Shown: positions 16,924 through 28,707, counted from the first letter of the stretch. The stretch is DNA of 64,000 nucleotides from Neocallimastix lanati (nom. inval.) (GCA_016946835.1 JACVTC010000149.1:26001-90000); one strand, 5' to 3'. Translations and numbers: made by a program. The notes: a model not told the origin generated them from the sequence alone.

Positions 16924-19004
16924 TTAAGCCTTAGTAGTTTCAGTAGAAGTAGTTGTATCACTTGGATTTGGATTAGTAGCGGTTGGTTGAACTAATTCAG
17001 TTTTACCAAAGACTTCACCAATAGCTAAGACAGCCTTGGCTCTTTCTTTAGTTTCAACTGGTGAAACGGTGGTATCATTGAATAATTTATCACATACTGC
17101 AATTAAAGTACTTTCAATTTCTAATTTAGAAGATTGCCAGAGAGCACCCATACCCTTTACGGCAGCTTCTTGTTCAAGTTGATCCATTAACTTTCTCTTT
17201 TCTTCTTCGGTTAAGTTTTCGTTGGTAGCATTCATTTTATCTTGTAATTGAATTTTTTCAAAACTATTTTGTAATTCAAAAGCAGATTTGTATGTGTTAA
17301 CAGCTTCAGAAAAGACGTGACCCTTTTCCTTCATCTTACTGGTAAATTTATTAGTGTAACCAAAGATTTTCTTGTGAATGGCACCATTTTCAGCTTTGTA
17401 TTGGTAGAGAGCTTGGTTAGCCTTTAATCTGTAGATATAACCAATAGAGTGTAATAATTCAACACCATAGCTTTCATATTTTAATTCTTCAGCTTCAATA
17501 GCCATAATCTTTCTAAAGTTGTTAAGGGATTCCTTTTCCTTTTCCTTTAATTCATTGGCATTGTCAAAGTATGGTTTGACAAATTCAGTATGAATTTCGA
17601 TCTTTTTTAATAATTTACCAGTTAATTCATTAACTCTCTTTTCTTGCTTTTCTCTCTTTTCTTTTCTCATTTTTTCCATTTCAGCAGTATTATTTGGATC
17701 TACTGCTTCACCACTCATAGCTTCACTAAATTCACTTACAAGCATAAGATCACCAATATAGTCATTGAAACGTTCACCTCCAAATTGTTGTTTGAAGAAT
17801 TCTCCTGGATCAATAATAGCATCCTTGTTATCACTCTTACCGTATTTATTATATTTAGAACGCTTTTCTGGATCAGATAATACTATTTTTATTTTTATTT
17901 TTGATTTTTTTTGTGTTTAATTTTTAATTAATTATTAGATATTTTTAAATTGAAAAAAAAAAATATTATATCGATGATATAATTTATTAAGTAATAATTT
18001 TATAAAAATAAAAATAATAGTTTATAAAAATTTTTTATATTTTTTATATCGAAAATATTATTACAATATAATATAAAATTAATAATTATAATAACAAATA
18101 GATAAATAATTAGTTTAACACTTTGAATTAAATTATATAATTAATAATATTCATTTATTAAAAATTGATATTTCATAATTACTTTGATAGGCTTCAGAAA
18201 TCTTTTTGAACATTTCTTCAGCTTCTTTGTTATCTGGGTTCTTATCTGGATGATACTTTAAAGCCATTTTACGGTATGCCTTCTTAATTTCTATTGGAGA
18301 TGCGGTTGGGGTAACACCTAATATATCATAGTACTCAGTTTCACATGGATTTTCGTCTATTATTTTTTTTTTAATTAATAATAATGTTAATATTAAAATA
18401 TTAGAATTTTTATAAAAAAAAAAAATAAGTGATATTTATTTAAATATTCAATAATTTATTTAAATATTATTTATTTGATATCCTTTTTTTTTTTCTTTTT
18501 CTTTTCAATTTTTATTTTATTTTATTTTTTTTATTTTTGTATTATTATTTTATTTAGATATTATAAATTATTACTACTCATGTATAAATTTACTTATTTT
18601 TATTTATTTACTGATAATATTATTATTTTGTATTCTTATTTATTTATTTATTTATTTTAATTCTTGAGTATATATTGCTAATTTTTATATATAACTTGTT
18701 ATATTTTCTTTGCCTCTTTTTTTTTTTTTTTTATTATTTTCAATAATTATTTTTAATATTTACCAGTTCCAGTTTTTCCAGATCTAGAGAAAAATGAAGG
18801 TTTTTCATTTTTCTTTTCACCTTCTTTAGTTTTTGGTTTTTCTTCAATTGGTGAAAATTGGTATTGACAGTTGTAACACTTAATCTTGAAAGATTGATTG
18901 TTTTCTGGTTGGTTATATTCAACTGAACTACCACATTCTGGGCATTTTGTAACCTTTACGTTTTGTGGTTTTCTTGATTCAACAACGACTTCTTCAGTAG
19001 CCAT
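16924..19004 (-). CDS. DnaJ-X domain co-chaperone with N-terminal zinc ribbon
   Basis: Hsp40 co-chaperone, 457 residues, three exons: 18764-19004, 18183-18356 and 16924-17882, all in phase with GT/AG borders. Residues 1-80 hold a two-pair zinc ribbon (Cys21, Cys24, Cys43, Cys46) and a Lys/Glu-rich linker. The J domain spans about 85-150: [10 protein letters not shown], then [13 protein letters not shown] with the HPD at 116-118, then [17 protein letters not shown]. The rest fits the DnaJ-X family (yeast Caj1/Djp1, plant relatives): [20 protein letters not shown], a charged helix, then [13 protein letters not shown] and [16 protein letters not shown]. It would stimulate Hsp70 ATPase. Relatives act at the plasma membrane or in peroxisomal import. 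There is no signal peptide. The zinc ribbon ahead of the J domain is not part of the yeast relatives I recall. Confidence 0.9.
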
Positions 19005-19586
19005 ATTAATAGTTAATATAAATTACTGTTTTTTTTTTTTTTTTTTTTTTTTTTTGTATTAACAAATAATATAGTAAAAAAAATAATTTAATAAAATATA
19101 TAAAAATTTAAAAAAAAAAAAAAAATAAAACTTTCGGTCTATTTTTTTTATATAATGATAAAATTATTTCTAATTTTTATAGATAATTTTTTTTAGATTT
19201 TCGTTTTTTAAATAAAAAGGAAATGATAAATTTTCCTTATTTTATTACATATTTATATACTTCCTTTTTATAATATTTACAATACTATATATTAATAATA
19301 TTTTTTTATTATTTTAGTTTACCTTAATAATTCTTTTTTATTCGAAATTTCTTTTAAGAAAAAAAAGAATAAAAATGAAACAAAATTAAATTTTTTTATA
19401 TTTTATTATTAAATAAATGGATATATACAAATATGTTATGTAATTTATAATTAACCAATAGAATTTTATGAGAATTTAATATATAATAAAAAAATATGTC
19501 AATTTTTTTTATTTTTAGTAGTATTAAAGATTGATTTTTAAGGCTTTTCTTATCTTAATGTATGTATTAAAAATATTAAAATATTA

Positions 19587-19621
<35 letters not shown>

Positions 19622-19625
19622 AAAA

Positions 19626-19680
<55 letters not shown>

Positions 19681-20253
19681 AAAATAAATAAAAAATAAAT
19701 AAATAAATAAATAAATAAATATAAATAAAAGTGAAATTATCTAAAGATTTAATAGAATTAAAATACTAATATAATTTTTAGCAATAATAAATAGAATAAA
19801 TATAATTAAATATTTAAATATCCGTTATTTATTAATAATTTTTATGAATATTAATAAATAATGGATATTTAAATATTTAAACTAGTTATTGATATATAAA
19901 AAGTCAATTAGTTATTAATAACTAATTGACTAATAATATTATTATAAGTTATCACAAAAAGTTATAATTAACAATTAAATTATTACATATTTTTTATACT
20001 TAATTATTTAAAAATGTTATATTTAAAAAGTAAATTTTTTTTTTTTTCTTTTTTTTTTTTTTTTAATGTATTTGTTATACATTAATTTAAAAGTTATTTT
20101 TCAACTTTTGTATGATTTTTTCATGCTTATTTTATTTTAACGTTTTAATAATATTTCTTTATCCTATTATTTCATTATTTTATTTTTACTTTTTAATAAT
20201 ATTTCTTAATCCTATTATTTCATTATTTTAGACATATATATATTTTATTTTTA
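19005..20253. repeat. spacer with (TAAA)n array and long inverted repeats
   Basis: No gene recognised. A (TAAA)n array occupies about 19586-19722. An imperfect inverted repeat with arms of about 28 bases (about 19808-19837 and 19850-19879) is followed by a perfect 30-base palindrome at 19902-19931, with half-site AGTCAATTAGTTATT. A tandem duplicate of about 48 bases lies at 20143-20190 and 20191-20231, just before the (TTA)n tract. Confidence 0.8.
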
Positions 20254-20734
<481 letters not shown>

Positions 20735-20748
20735 GATTAAGAGTCTCA
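20735..20748 (+). promoter_or_regulatory. candidate primer-binding site, tRNA-Lys(CUU)-like
   Basis: GATTAAGAGTCTCA begins immediately after the LTR. Its complement TGAGACTCTTAATC matches the anticodon stem-loop of tRNA-Lys(CUU), whose conserved core in fungi and animals is GACTCTTAATC, as I recall it. This implies priming by an internal (half-molecule) tRNA fragment ending near position 40, comparable to the initiator-tRNA half used by Drosophila copia. The assignment is inference from complementarity. Confidence 0.55.
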
Positions 20749-20809
20749 GTTGACTCATATTATTTATTATTAAAAGTACTTAATTAATTCGCTTCACCGC
20801 TCCGAAATC

Positions 20810-23800
20810 ATGCAAGACTTTAACTTAGCTAAGGACCAACGCCTCCATGGAAAATCCAACTTTAATGAGTGGAAATTCCTTATTGACAATGCCGCTAAAC
20901 GTCAAGGTATTAAGGAATTCATGGAAGTCGACGTCGTTGGAAAACTTAATGATGTAGGTTTTAATTACAACCCCAATGTCAACGATGTTATCAACAAAGT
21001 AATTACTAAATTAATTACCAAAATGTTACCGCAAGCTCCTGCCGCACCTATTCGAAACAATGCTGAGGTTAATCGAAACAATAATGTTGATATCAATACT
21101 CAGCTAACTAACTTTTTTGGTAATCCTCTTAATCATATCAGATTAGTTGAGGAAGCAGAAAGGATCGATGCTGACATGATACTCATGATCAGTAAGAATG
21201 TCGATGATTCTGTTTTAAGAGAAATCAGCAGACTTAATAATGGTTTCCGTATAATGGAAAGACTCAAATCAAAATATGGAAATTCAAATGCTGATATGGA
21301 ATACTGGCTTAAAAGATTAAGAAGTATTAAAGCCAGAGATAGAAATCAAATCATCGAAAAGCTAGAACTTATGAAAGAAACTTTCGATGATATGGAAGAA
21401 CAACATGTGGAGATCACTGATAAGGAAAAATTAAAATATCTCTATAACGTACTACCGGATGATTATAAAAATATCATTCAAATTAATTTGAATAGTGACC
21501 CTAATGTATATATTAATAATCTCAAAAGTTTTATTTATGCAAAATCTTACCTAGAAAATTGGGAAGATAACAAAACCATTGAAAAAGATGATCCAATGGA
21601 TCTAGATTTTATCAGTAGAGGAAGAAGAACTAGTAATTCCTCAAAGAAAAATGAACACAACAACCATAATAACAAAGGCTCTAACTCTAAGAAAAGAGGA
21701 AAGCAAAATGGTAACCAATATAACAATAATAATAAAGATAATAGTAACAAAGACAATAATAATAAATCATATTGTCACATTTGTGAAGTTAAAGGACACT
21801 CTACCAGAAACTGCATATATAATATGAAGACGAAGTCAAATCATAATAAAGGGAGGCAAGAAAAGCTTCAAGTAAAGACCACATTAAATGATCATCCAAA
21901 GAAGTCTTTACATTTAATAAGTAAAATTTCTGATCCAGACAGTGCCAGTAGTTATGACGACAATTTTGATTTTGAAGACGCAAGGGCACTGATAGAAAAA
22001 CAAGAAGAAATAAACATTAACAATAAGGTTAAATTTTCTGGATTAATTGAATACGTGAATGATAGTTTTATTATTCCAAAGGAGATAACAATTCCTAATA
22101 AAAAAGAGGAATTATATGTAAACAACATCAATTATTATGAAGAAAATGATAAGACTAGTGAATGGTTATATGATACTGGTGCTGGAGAACATATAACTAA
22201 TGATTTTAATTTGCTAAATAATTTTATTCACTGCAAAATAAAGTTAAGATGTGCCAATGGGACAATGTGTAGCTTCGAAGGATATGGTACTTACGAATGT
22301 TACATTAATGGAATATATGTACGACTAGACAAGGTATTATATTCAAAATCTGCAACTAAAAATCTTATTAGTGGAATAGAACTGGCCAAAATAGGATATA
22401 GAGTCATTATTGACACTGATGATTATACACGTGGTAGATTTAACTTATGGGGTCCAAATAATGTATATATAGGAACTTATTATTCTACAAATGATAATCA
22501 ATTCTTAGTAAATACTTACAAGATTAATAAAAACTTTGAAGAAAAGGATAAAAATATTATGGCTTTAAACGAAGTTGATGAAAAAAGCCTTGAAATTTGG
22601 CATAGAAGACTAGGTCATTATTACCTAGAAAACATAAACAAATATCTAAGTTTACACCAAATAAAAACTCCTAAATGCATAGAATGTAAAGTAGCTAAAA
22701 TGTCAAGGAAATCACACGGAGGAAAAACACCAAAAGCTACGAAAATATTAGAAATAATACATTCAGACATTTCAGGTCCATACAATTCATCTATCAATAA
22801 TAAAAAATACTTTATTACATTCATGGATGAATTCTCAAGAAAAGTATGGATATATACTTTAAAATCTAAAGCCGAAGCCCCCGAATTAATTGTGGAATTC
22901 TTCAAGTACTTAAATAACCAATTTGAAGAATATAATATTAAAATATTTAAATCAGATGGAGGAAAGGAATTTAAAAATAAAACAGTTAATAAATACTGTA
23001 AAGAAAATGGAATAGAAAAAACCTATTCTCCTCCAGGTTGTCCTGAAGTAAATGGAAAAGCTGAAAGAATAAACAGAACTCTTAGAAATTCAGCTAAAAC
23101 TCTTCTATATTGGGCAGAATTATCAGAAAACTTTTGGAATTTCGCCATAAAACAGGCATGCTACATATATAACTTAATTCCCCATTCAGGAAATAAATTT
23201 TTAATACCCAATGAAGTATTTTACAACAAAAAGGTAGAGTTAAAACATTTAAAAACCTTTGGTTGTGTGTGTTATTACAGGGATGATACACAACACAAAT
23301 CAAAATTTTTACCAAATGCTAAGAAGGGCGTATTCTTGGGATTTGATGATAAAAAATATTCATATATTATCATGGATATTGAAAATAATAAAATACATTA
23401 TACTAACGATGTAGAATTCGTTGAAGAAGAGCCTAGTAAACACAAATACGAAACAAGCAATTATAAAGACTCTTACTTCTCATTTATGAAAGACAACAAT
23501 AGAAAAGATATGAATCCAGAAGATAATATTATAAATGAAGATAATAATATAAATGAAGATAATAATATAAATGAAGATAATAATATGAACAATGAAAATA
23601 ATTTTAATGGAAGAAACATCTTAAATGAAGAAAACATTTTAAATGAAAATATTAATAATGAAAGGACTACTAATACAGAACATAAAAGTAATTACATTAA
23701 AAATAAGCATGTCAATAATATATCGTTAAATGAAGAAAATCAAGAATTTGATAATAAAGATATAAACCAGAAAAATAACCATAATTTAAATAAAGATGTT

Positions 23801-26449
23801 GAAATTAATTCTAAAATTAATCCTGAAATTAAAAATAAAAATAATTGTGAATTTAAATTGAAATTCAATTTCAACAATGTTGACAAAAATAATTCTGAAA
23901 ATAATTATTTGAATGAGATAAATAGAAATTTAGAAATAATAAATAAAAATTATAATAAAAAGTTTAGAAATAATACTAAGAATACCAATTTTAATTCTAA
24001 CATTATTGAAAAATATAAACCAGAAGATCCTGCTTACGCCGCCTCAACTTCCAGCAGGAACAAAGGAAAAGAAAAAATAACCGAATTTGAAAATTTTGAT
24101 AAAAATAAAATATTTTTAAATAATGAAAAATCAAGCCAAAATTTACAGAATTTTACAATAAATAATAATAATATGAAAAAAAATTTTAATAATAAAAATT
24201 TTTCAAAAAATGATGAAAAAATTCAAGAAAATCTATTGGCTGAAGCAAAATCACATTCATATCATATCAAAAAATTTTCAAATAATTCAATAATTTCAAA
24301 TAACACTAATGAATCACATATTACATATGACAACAATAATGATTCACATAAATCTATTAATAATTCAAATAAATCAATGAATATCAAAAATTTTCCAAAA
24401 AATGATCAAAATTTTATTAATAAAAATTTTTTATCGAAAAATAATAAATTAATTCAACAAAATTCAAAATCCAGCGACTCTATGAAGAAAAACTATAATT
24501 TCTCCACTCCTACAATAGATATCAATAATATTCCTTCAGATAATAAAAATACGGTAATGGAAAATCTTAAAAATATAACTCTTCCATATAATTTTAATCA
24601 GAATTTACCTTTAATAACCGATTCTTCAACCAACCAAATTTCTCAAAAAACAGACGAAATTTCACTTACTAATAATAACGAAATAAATAATAAATTTAAC
24701 AACAATAATATAGTAAATAAAGAAAATTATGCCCACAAATCTCTTATAGATGCATCAAGTGTTATTGATTTTAATAAAGATGAAATTATGGATGACATTG
24801 TAGCCAATACAGAATATGGCAATATCCATAAAAGACCACTTAGTCCAAAATATAAAGAGACTGCACCTACTAATATTAGTTCTCGTAGAAAACTAGACCA
24901 AATCAACGACATTATTATTGCTTCTATATTTTGTCACATTCCTAATACGTATGAAGAAGCAATAAACAGTGAAGACAAAAATAACTGGATTGAGGCTATT
25001 AATGATGAACTTAATAACCTTTATTCTAATAATATTATGACTTTTGTTAAAAATGTACCTAAAAACAAGAACATCATTACCACAAAATGGGTTTTCAACA
25101 CTAAACGTGATTCAAATAATAATATTTATAAATATAAAGCTCGTTTAGTTGCTCGTGGATTTAAACAAAAATGGGGAATCGATTATGAATTAACTTATTC
25201 TCCTACTCTAAACATTGATGGTCTTAAATTAATATTCGCTATTTCTGCTGCTCTTAAGTGGAATATTTTCCAGCTAGATATAAAGGCCGCTTACCTTAAT
25301 GCTCCGCTTGATAAAGATATTTATACTACTATTCCTAAAGGCGATACGCGCTTTGGGCGGGGATATTGGAAGCTCAACAAAGCTTTGTATGGCCTTAAGC
25401 AATCTGGTAGACAATGGTATAATACCATTAGAAAATTCCTAATAAAAAATGAGTTCATTCAAATTAAATCCGAACAATGTATTTTCAAATTTACAAAAAA
25501 TAATATAACAAAATGCATTATCGGCTTATACGTGGACGACATGGTCATCGCTGGAGAAAACGAATACATTAAACAAATAATAAATAAAATAAAATCAAAA
25601 TTTAAAATATCTAAATGTGATCCAATTGAATACATATTAGGAATTGAAGTAAAGAAAGAAAATAATTCATATATTATTTCACAGAAAAATTTTATAAATA
25701 ATATGTTATATAAATTTAATATTGATAATACAAAGAAAAGAAAAACACCATGTACTGGTGATAATAAAATATCAGAAAACAATAAACCTTTCGATAAAAC
25801 AATCTACAAAAGCGCAATAGGTTCCTTAATATACCTTTCGAAATGTACTAGACCTGACATAGCTTTCGCTGTAAATAAAGCTTCAAGAAAATGTGAAAAT
25901 CCAACTATATCGGATTGGAACAAAATAATAAATATTCTAAAATATATTAATAGTACCAAAGAATTTAAGATAGAATATAATGGAAAGGGGGAGCTTGTTG
26001 CATATACCGACTCTGACTTTGCCGGCTGTTTGGAAGATAGAAAATCTACCTCAGGAGGAATAATACTTATGGGAACAAGTCCGATATGCTGGTTGTCCAA
26101 GAAACAAACAAGTGTTGCTACGTCTACTGCTGAAGCAGAGTACATAAGCACTTCCGAAAATATAAAGAAAATATTATGGATTAGAAATATAATAAAAGAA
26201 ATTTTAAACAAATGGATAACTGTTAAAATCTATACAGATAATCAAGCAAGTAAGAAAATAATGGAGAACGGAGAAATAAATACAAAATTAAAGCATATAA
26301 GTGTAAGATATCATTTCAACAGGGACAATATTGCAAAGAAGAAAGTAAAATTAGAATATATTGATACTGAAAACATGCTAGCGGACATATTAACCAAGGA
26401 CTCAAATGGACCAAAGATACAAAAATTTACAAACAACATTTTTATCTAA
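20810..26449 (+). CDS. gag-pol polyprotein of a Ty1/copia retrotransposon
   Basis: 1879 residues in one frame, starting at an ATG 75 bases past the 5' LTR. Residues 1-320 are Gag. A CCHC knuckle follows (Cys322, Cys325, His330, Cys335). The protease motif DTGA is at 455. The GAG-pre-integrase HHCC finger runs from His598 to Cys626. The integrase triad is Asp653, Asp716, Glu752, a DD35E spacing, with PEVNGKAERINRT. The reverse transcriptase starts near 1390 (WIEAINDEL, KARLVARGFKQ, QLDIKAAYLNAPL) with YVDD at 1574-1577. RNase H includes TDSDFAG near 1734 and ADILTKD near the end. All catalytic residues I can check are present and no frame break is seen. An Asn/Lys-rich low-complexity stretch of about 490 residues (about 880-1365) separates integrase from reverse transcriptase. 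It makes the protein several hundred residues longer than usual copia polyproteins. Gag and Pol share one frame, so their ratio is not set by a frameshift. Confidence 0.95.
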   Translation: MQDFNLAKDQRLHGKSNFNEWKFLIDNAAKRQGIKEFMEVDVVGKLNDVGFNYNPNVNDVINKVITKLITKMLPQAPAAPIRNNAEVNRNNNVDINTQLTNFFGNPLNHIRLVEEAERIDADMILMISKNVDDSVLREISRLNNGFRIMERLKSKYGNSNADMEYWLKRLRSIKARDRNQIIEKLELMKETFDDMEEQHVEITDKEKLKYLYNVLPDDYKNIIQINLNSDPNVYINNLKSFIYAKSYLENWEDNKTIEKDDPMDLDFISRGRRTSNSSKKNEHNNHNNKGSNSKKRGKQNGNQYNNNNKDNSNKDNNNKSYCHICEVKGHSTRNCIYNMKTKSNHNKGRQEKLQVKTTLNDHPKKSLHLISKISDPDSASSYDDNFDFEDARALIEKQEEININNKVKFSGLIEYVNDSFIIPKEITIPNKKEELYVNNINYYEENDKTSEWLYDTGAGEHITNDFNLLNNFIHCKIKLRCANGTMCSFEGYGTYECYINGIYVRLDKVLYSKSATKNLISGIELAKIGYRVIIDTDDYTRGRFNLWGPNNVYIGTYYSTNDNQFLVNTYKINKNFEEKDKNIMALNEVDEKSLEIWHRRLGHYYLENINKYLSLHQIKTPKCIECKVAKMSRKSHGGKTPKATKILEIIHSDISGPYNSSINNKKYFITFMDEFSRKVWIYTLKSKAEAPELIVEFFKYLNNQFEEYNIKIFKSDGGKEFKNKTVNKYCKENGIEKTYSPPGCPEVNGKAERINRTLRNSAKTLLYWAELSENFWNFAIKQACYIYNLIPHSGNKFLIPNEVFYNKKVELKHLKTFGCVCYYRDDTQHKSKFLPNAKKGVFLGFDDKKYSYIIMDIENNKIHYTNDVEFVEEEPSKHKYETSNYKDSYFSFMKDNNRKDMNPEDNIINEDNNINEDNNINEDNNMNNENNFNGRNILNEENILNENINNERTTNTEHKSNYIKNKHVNNISLNEENQEFDNKDINQKNNHNLNKDVEINSKINPEIKNKNNCEFKLKFNFNNVDKNNSENNYLNEINRNLEIINKNYNKKFRNNTKNTNFNSNIIEKYKPEDPAYAASTSSRNKGKEKITEFENFDKNKIFLNNEKSSQNLQNFTINNNNMKKNFNNKNFSKNDEKIQENLLAEAKSHSYHIKKFSNNSIISNNTNESHITYDNNNDSHKSINNSNKSMNIKNFPKNDQNFINKNFLSKNNKLIQQNSKSSDSMKKNYNFSTPTIDINNIPSDNKNTVMENLKNITLPYNFNQNLPLITDSSTNQISQKTDEISLTNNNEINNKFNNNNIVNKENYAHKSLIDASSVIDFNKDEIMDDIVANTEYGNIHKRPLSPKYKETAPTNISSRRKLDQINDIIIASIFCHIPNTYEEAINSEDKNNWIEAINDELNNLYSNNIMTFVKNVPKNKNIITTKWVFNTKRDSNNNIYKYKARLVARGFKQKWGIDYELTYSPTLNIDGLKLIFAISAALKWNIFQLDIKAAYLNAPLDKDIYTTIPKGDTRFGRGYWKLNKALYGLKQSGRQWYNTIRKFLIKNEFIQIKSEQCIFKFTKNNITKCIIGLYVDDMVIAGENEYIKQIINKIKSKFKISKCDPIEYILGIEVKKENNSYIISQKNFINNMLYKFNIDNTKKRKTPCTGDNKISENNKPFDKTIYKSAIGSLIYLSKCTRPDIAFAVNKASRKCENPTISDWNKIINILKYINSTKEFKIEYNGKGELVAYTDSDFAGCLEDRKSTSGGIILMGTSPICWLSKKQTSVATSTAEAEYISTSENIKKILWIRNIIKEILNKWITVKIYTDNQASKKIMENGEINTKLKHISVRYHFNRDNIAKKKVKLEYIDTENMLADILTKDSNGPKIQKFTNNIFI

Positions 26450-26460
26450 AAATATTATTT

Positions 26461-26469
26461 GAGGGGGAG
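26461..26469 (+). other. polypurine tract of the copia element
   Basis: GAGGGGGAG directly abuts the 3' LTR, the position and composition expected of the plus-strand primer. Confidence 0.9.
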
Positions 26470-26789
26470 TGTTGACTGCACTCATAATTTAACTATATAT
26501 TTAATTTATTTATTTATAGTATTTATTTATATTTATGTGTATTTATTTATTTATATTTAATGATTACTTAAATGTATTATGATCTATCGTCTTGTATAAA
26601 TCTATGTTAATTATCTTTTAATATTTATTTAATTAATTTTTAATTTATTTTATGTTATGGAAAACGCATGTTGTAACATGTGACTTTATTACTTATTTAA
26701 AGCCGAAAGATAGATCATACACTTATTTCCCTCGTATACCATATTCCATAAGGAATATTATTATAGATCTAAATTTAATAAAGCTAACA
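26470..26789 (+). repeat. 3' LTR of the copia element
   Basis: 320 bases. I find no difference from the 5' LTR. It is followed by ATTAT and the continuation of the (TTA)n microsatellite. Confidence 0.95.
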
Positions 26790-27509
26790 ATTATTATTAT
26801 TATTATTATTATTATTATTTATTTTAAAATTTTTTTTATTTTATTTTTTTTTTTATCTTTTTTTTAACATGTGAAAAACAGTTGAAAATTTTTAAAATAT
26901 TTTTATAAATTGTTTGTTACACAAGATTTAAATTATCATACTTTGATACAATAAGCCACATTTTAATATATATTAATAATATTAAATATTATTGGCCACA
27001 TATATCACATTAAATTTAGTAATATTTAATAATACTTTTATTAAAAAATAGAGTAAAATCTTATATAAATAAAATTACTTAATATATATTTTATAAAATA
27101 AAAATAAATTATTAATTATTACTATTTTTAGGTAAATAAAATTGACAGCTTTTTTTTTTTTTATTATATTTATTTTAATATTTATTTTTTAATATTTTAT
27201 ATCTTAATCAGAAATAAAAGTATATGAACTAAAAAAAAAAAAAAAAAAACATATGAATATCAAAATTTTAATGAGAAATAAAAAAAAAAAAAATCATATG
27301 AATTTCAATAATTTTAATGAAAAATAAAAAAAAAAAAGGCATATGAATATCGATAATTTTAATTAGAAATGAGAGATACGAAATAGATTAGAAAGATGCT
27401 ATTAAAAGTGGTGAATTAAATGATATATAATTTTCTATTTTAAATTTTAGTAAAGATTTTATTGATTTTGATTATGATATATATATATATAAAAAATACA
27501 GATATACAC
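26790..27509. other. spacer with short tandem blocks
   Basis: Rest of the split (TTA)n tract to about 26819, then AT-rich DNA. From about 27250 to 27371 there are three copies of a block containing CATATGAAT..C, AATTTTAAT and a poly(A) run. No gene recognised. Confidence 0.65.
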
Positions 27510-27993
27510 ATAATAGATTCCCATCTCCCATTAAGTTCCCCTAGTTTAGTTATTATTGAATACTGAAGACGATATATGGCATACCAGTAAGGCTCGCCGC
27601 TCACAACACATCTTTACACATCGTTACACGTCTGCTCGGAGCTGAATTCCCTATACATTCCTACATATACCATCATTTACCACGATCATTGGAACCGGAA
27701 CCATTTACTCCCCCTAGTGGATGTAATAATTGGCGTAATGGAATTTGTCCTACCTAATTCCTATAGAATTAATCGAATACATTCTCAAGGCCTGTGATTA
27801 AGTTTTAGTGTAGTACCAGGGTTGGGTGAGTAAGCAATCAAGGGAATGTCTTTTGCATACCACTGTGGTTACACGATACCTCAGGATAGAAAACCATAGT
27901 CTCAGTGCTTATTTGGTGACGGTGACATGTCAGGGATTCGAACCCAGACCACTACGGTAACCTGCATTATCCAAATTAACAGGACCAACATGG
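27510..27993 (-). repeat. GC-rich tRNA-like SINE-type element
   Basis: The most GC-rich non-coding stretch in the window, with sharp borders into AT-rich DNA. On the minus strand the head (about 27990 down to 27925) reads TTAATTTGGATAATGC, then GGGTTCGAATCCC. These resemble the D-arm/A box and a perfect RNA polymerase III B box of a tRNA, possibly tRNA-Arg-like. The anticodon arm is shortened and one T-stem pair is mismatched, so this is unlikely to be a working tRNA. About 400 bases of unrelated body follow, ending in an AT tail near 27480. No coding frame was recognised. This architecture is that of a tRNA-derived SINE, but with one copy visible it could be a tRNA pseudogene next to another repeat. 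Confidence 0.5.
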
Positions 27994-28545
27994 TTTTGAT
28001 TATTATTATATGTTAAACAAATATAATTTTCTAAAAAATAATATTTAAAGTTTTCATATAATAATTTAAGCTAAATCCATAATTTTAGTTATATTAAAAT
28101 ACTTTAAAGTAATATGGATCAAATTTTTTAGTTATATTATAATAAAATTTAGTTTACTCATGAATATATTTAAAATGTTATTATCACAACATAACTATAA
28201 GATTTTTTATTATATTTATTTTTTTATTTTTTTTTATTTTTATTTTTATTTTTTTTATTTTTATTTTTTATTTTTTTTTAAATTTTTTATTACTTAAATA
28301 ATTGAATAAATACGAAATATATAATGAAACTTTATTATAATTTATTTATTTACTTTATTTAAAACAATAATAATAATAATTTAAATAAAATAAAATGCGT
28401 ATTAAAAAATTAAAAGTTCTAATAATTATATAAATTAAAAATAAAATAAAATAAAAAATAAAAAAAAAAAAAAAAAACTAAAATATTTTTCTAATTTTCT
28501 AATTCTATTAATTTATTTTATAAAAAGATGAATATATCAATAGTA

Positions 28546-28576
<31 letters not shown>

Positions 28577-28666
28577 TTTATTTTTTTTATTTTTATTTTT
28601 TTTTTTATTTTTTCTATTTTATTTTCTATTTTCTATTTATTTATTTATTTATTTATTTATTATTTT

Positions 28667-28700
<34 letters not shown>

Positions 28701-28707
28701 TTCTTGC
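27994..28707. other. AT-rich spacer downstream of the ABC transporter
   Basis: No gene recognised. Contains (TTTTA)-type tracts around 28210-28280, a (TTA)n run near 28549-28575 and poly(T) to 28699 just past the transporter stop. Confidence 0.6.

Noticed and set aside
27925-27993. Functional tRNA gene
   Set aside because: The B box is perfect, but the anticodon arm is shortened and the acceptor and T stems do not pair fully, so I kept it only as a tRNA-like repeat.
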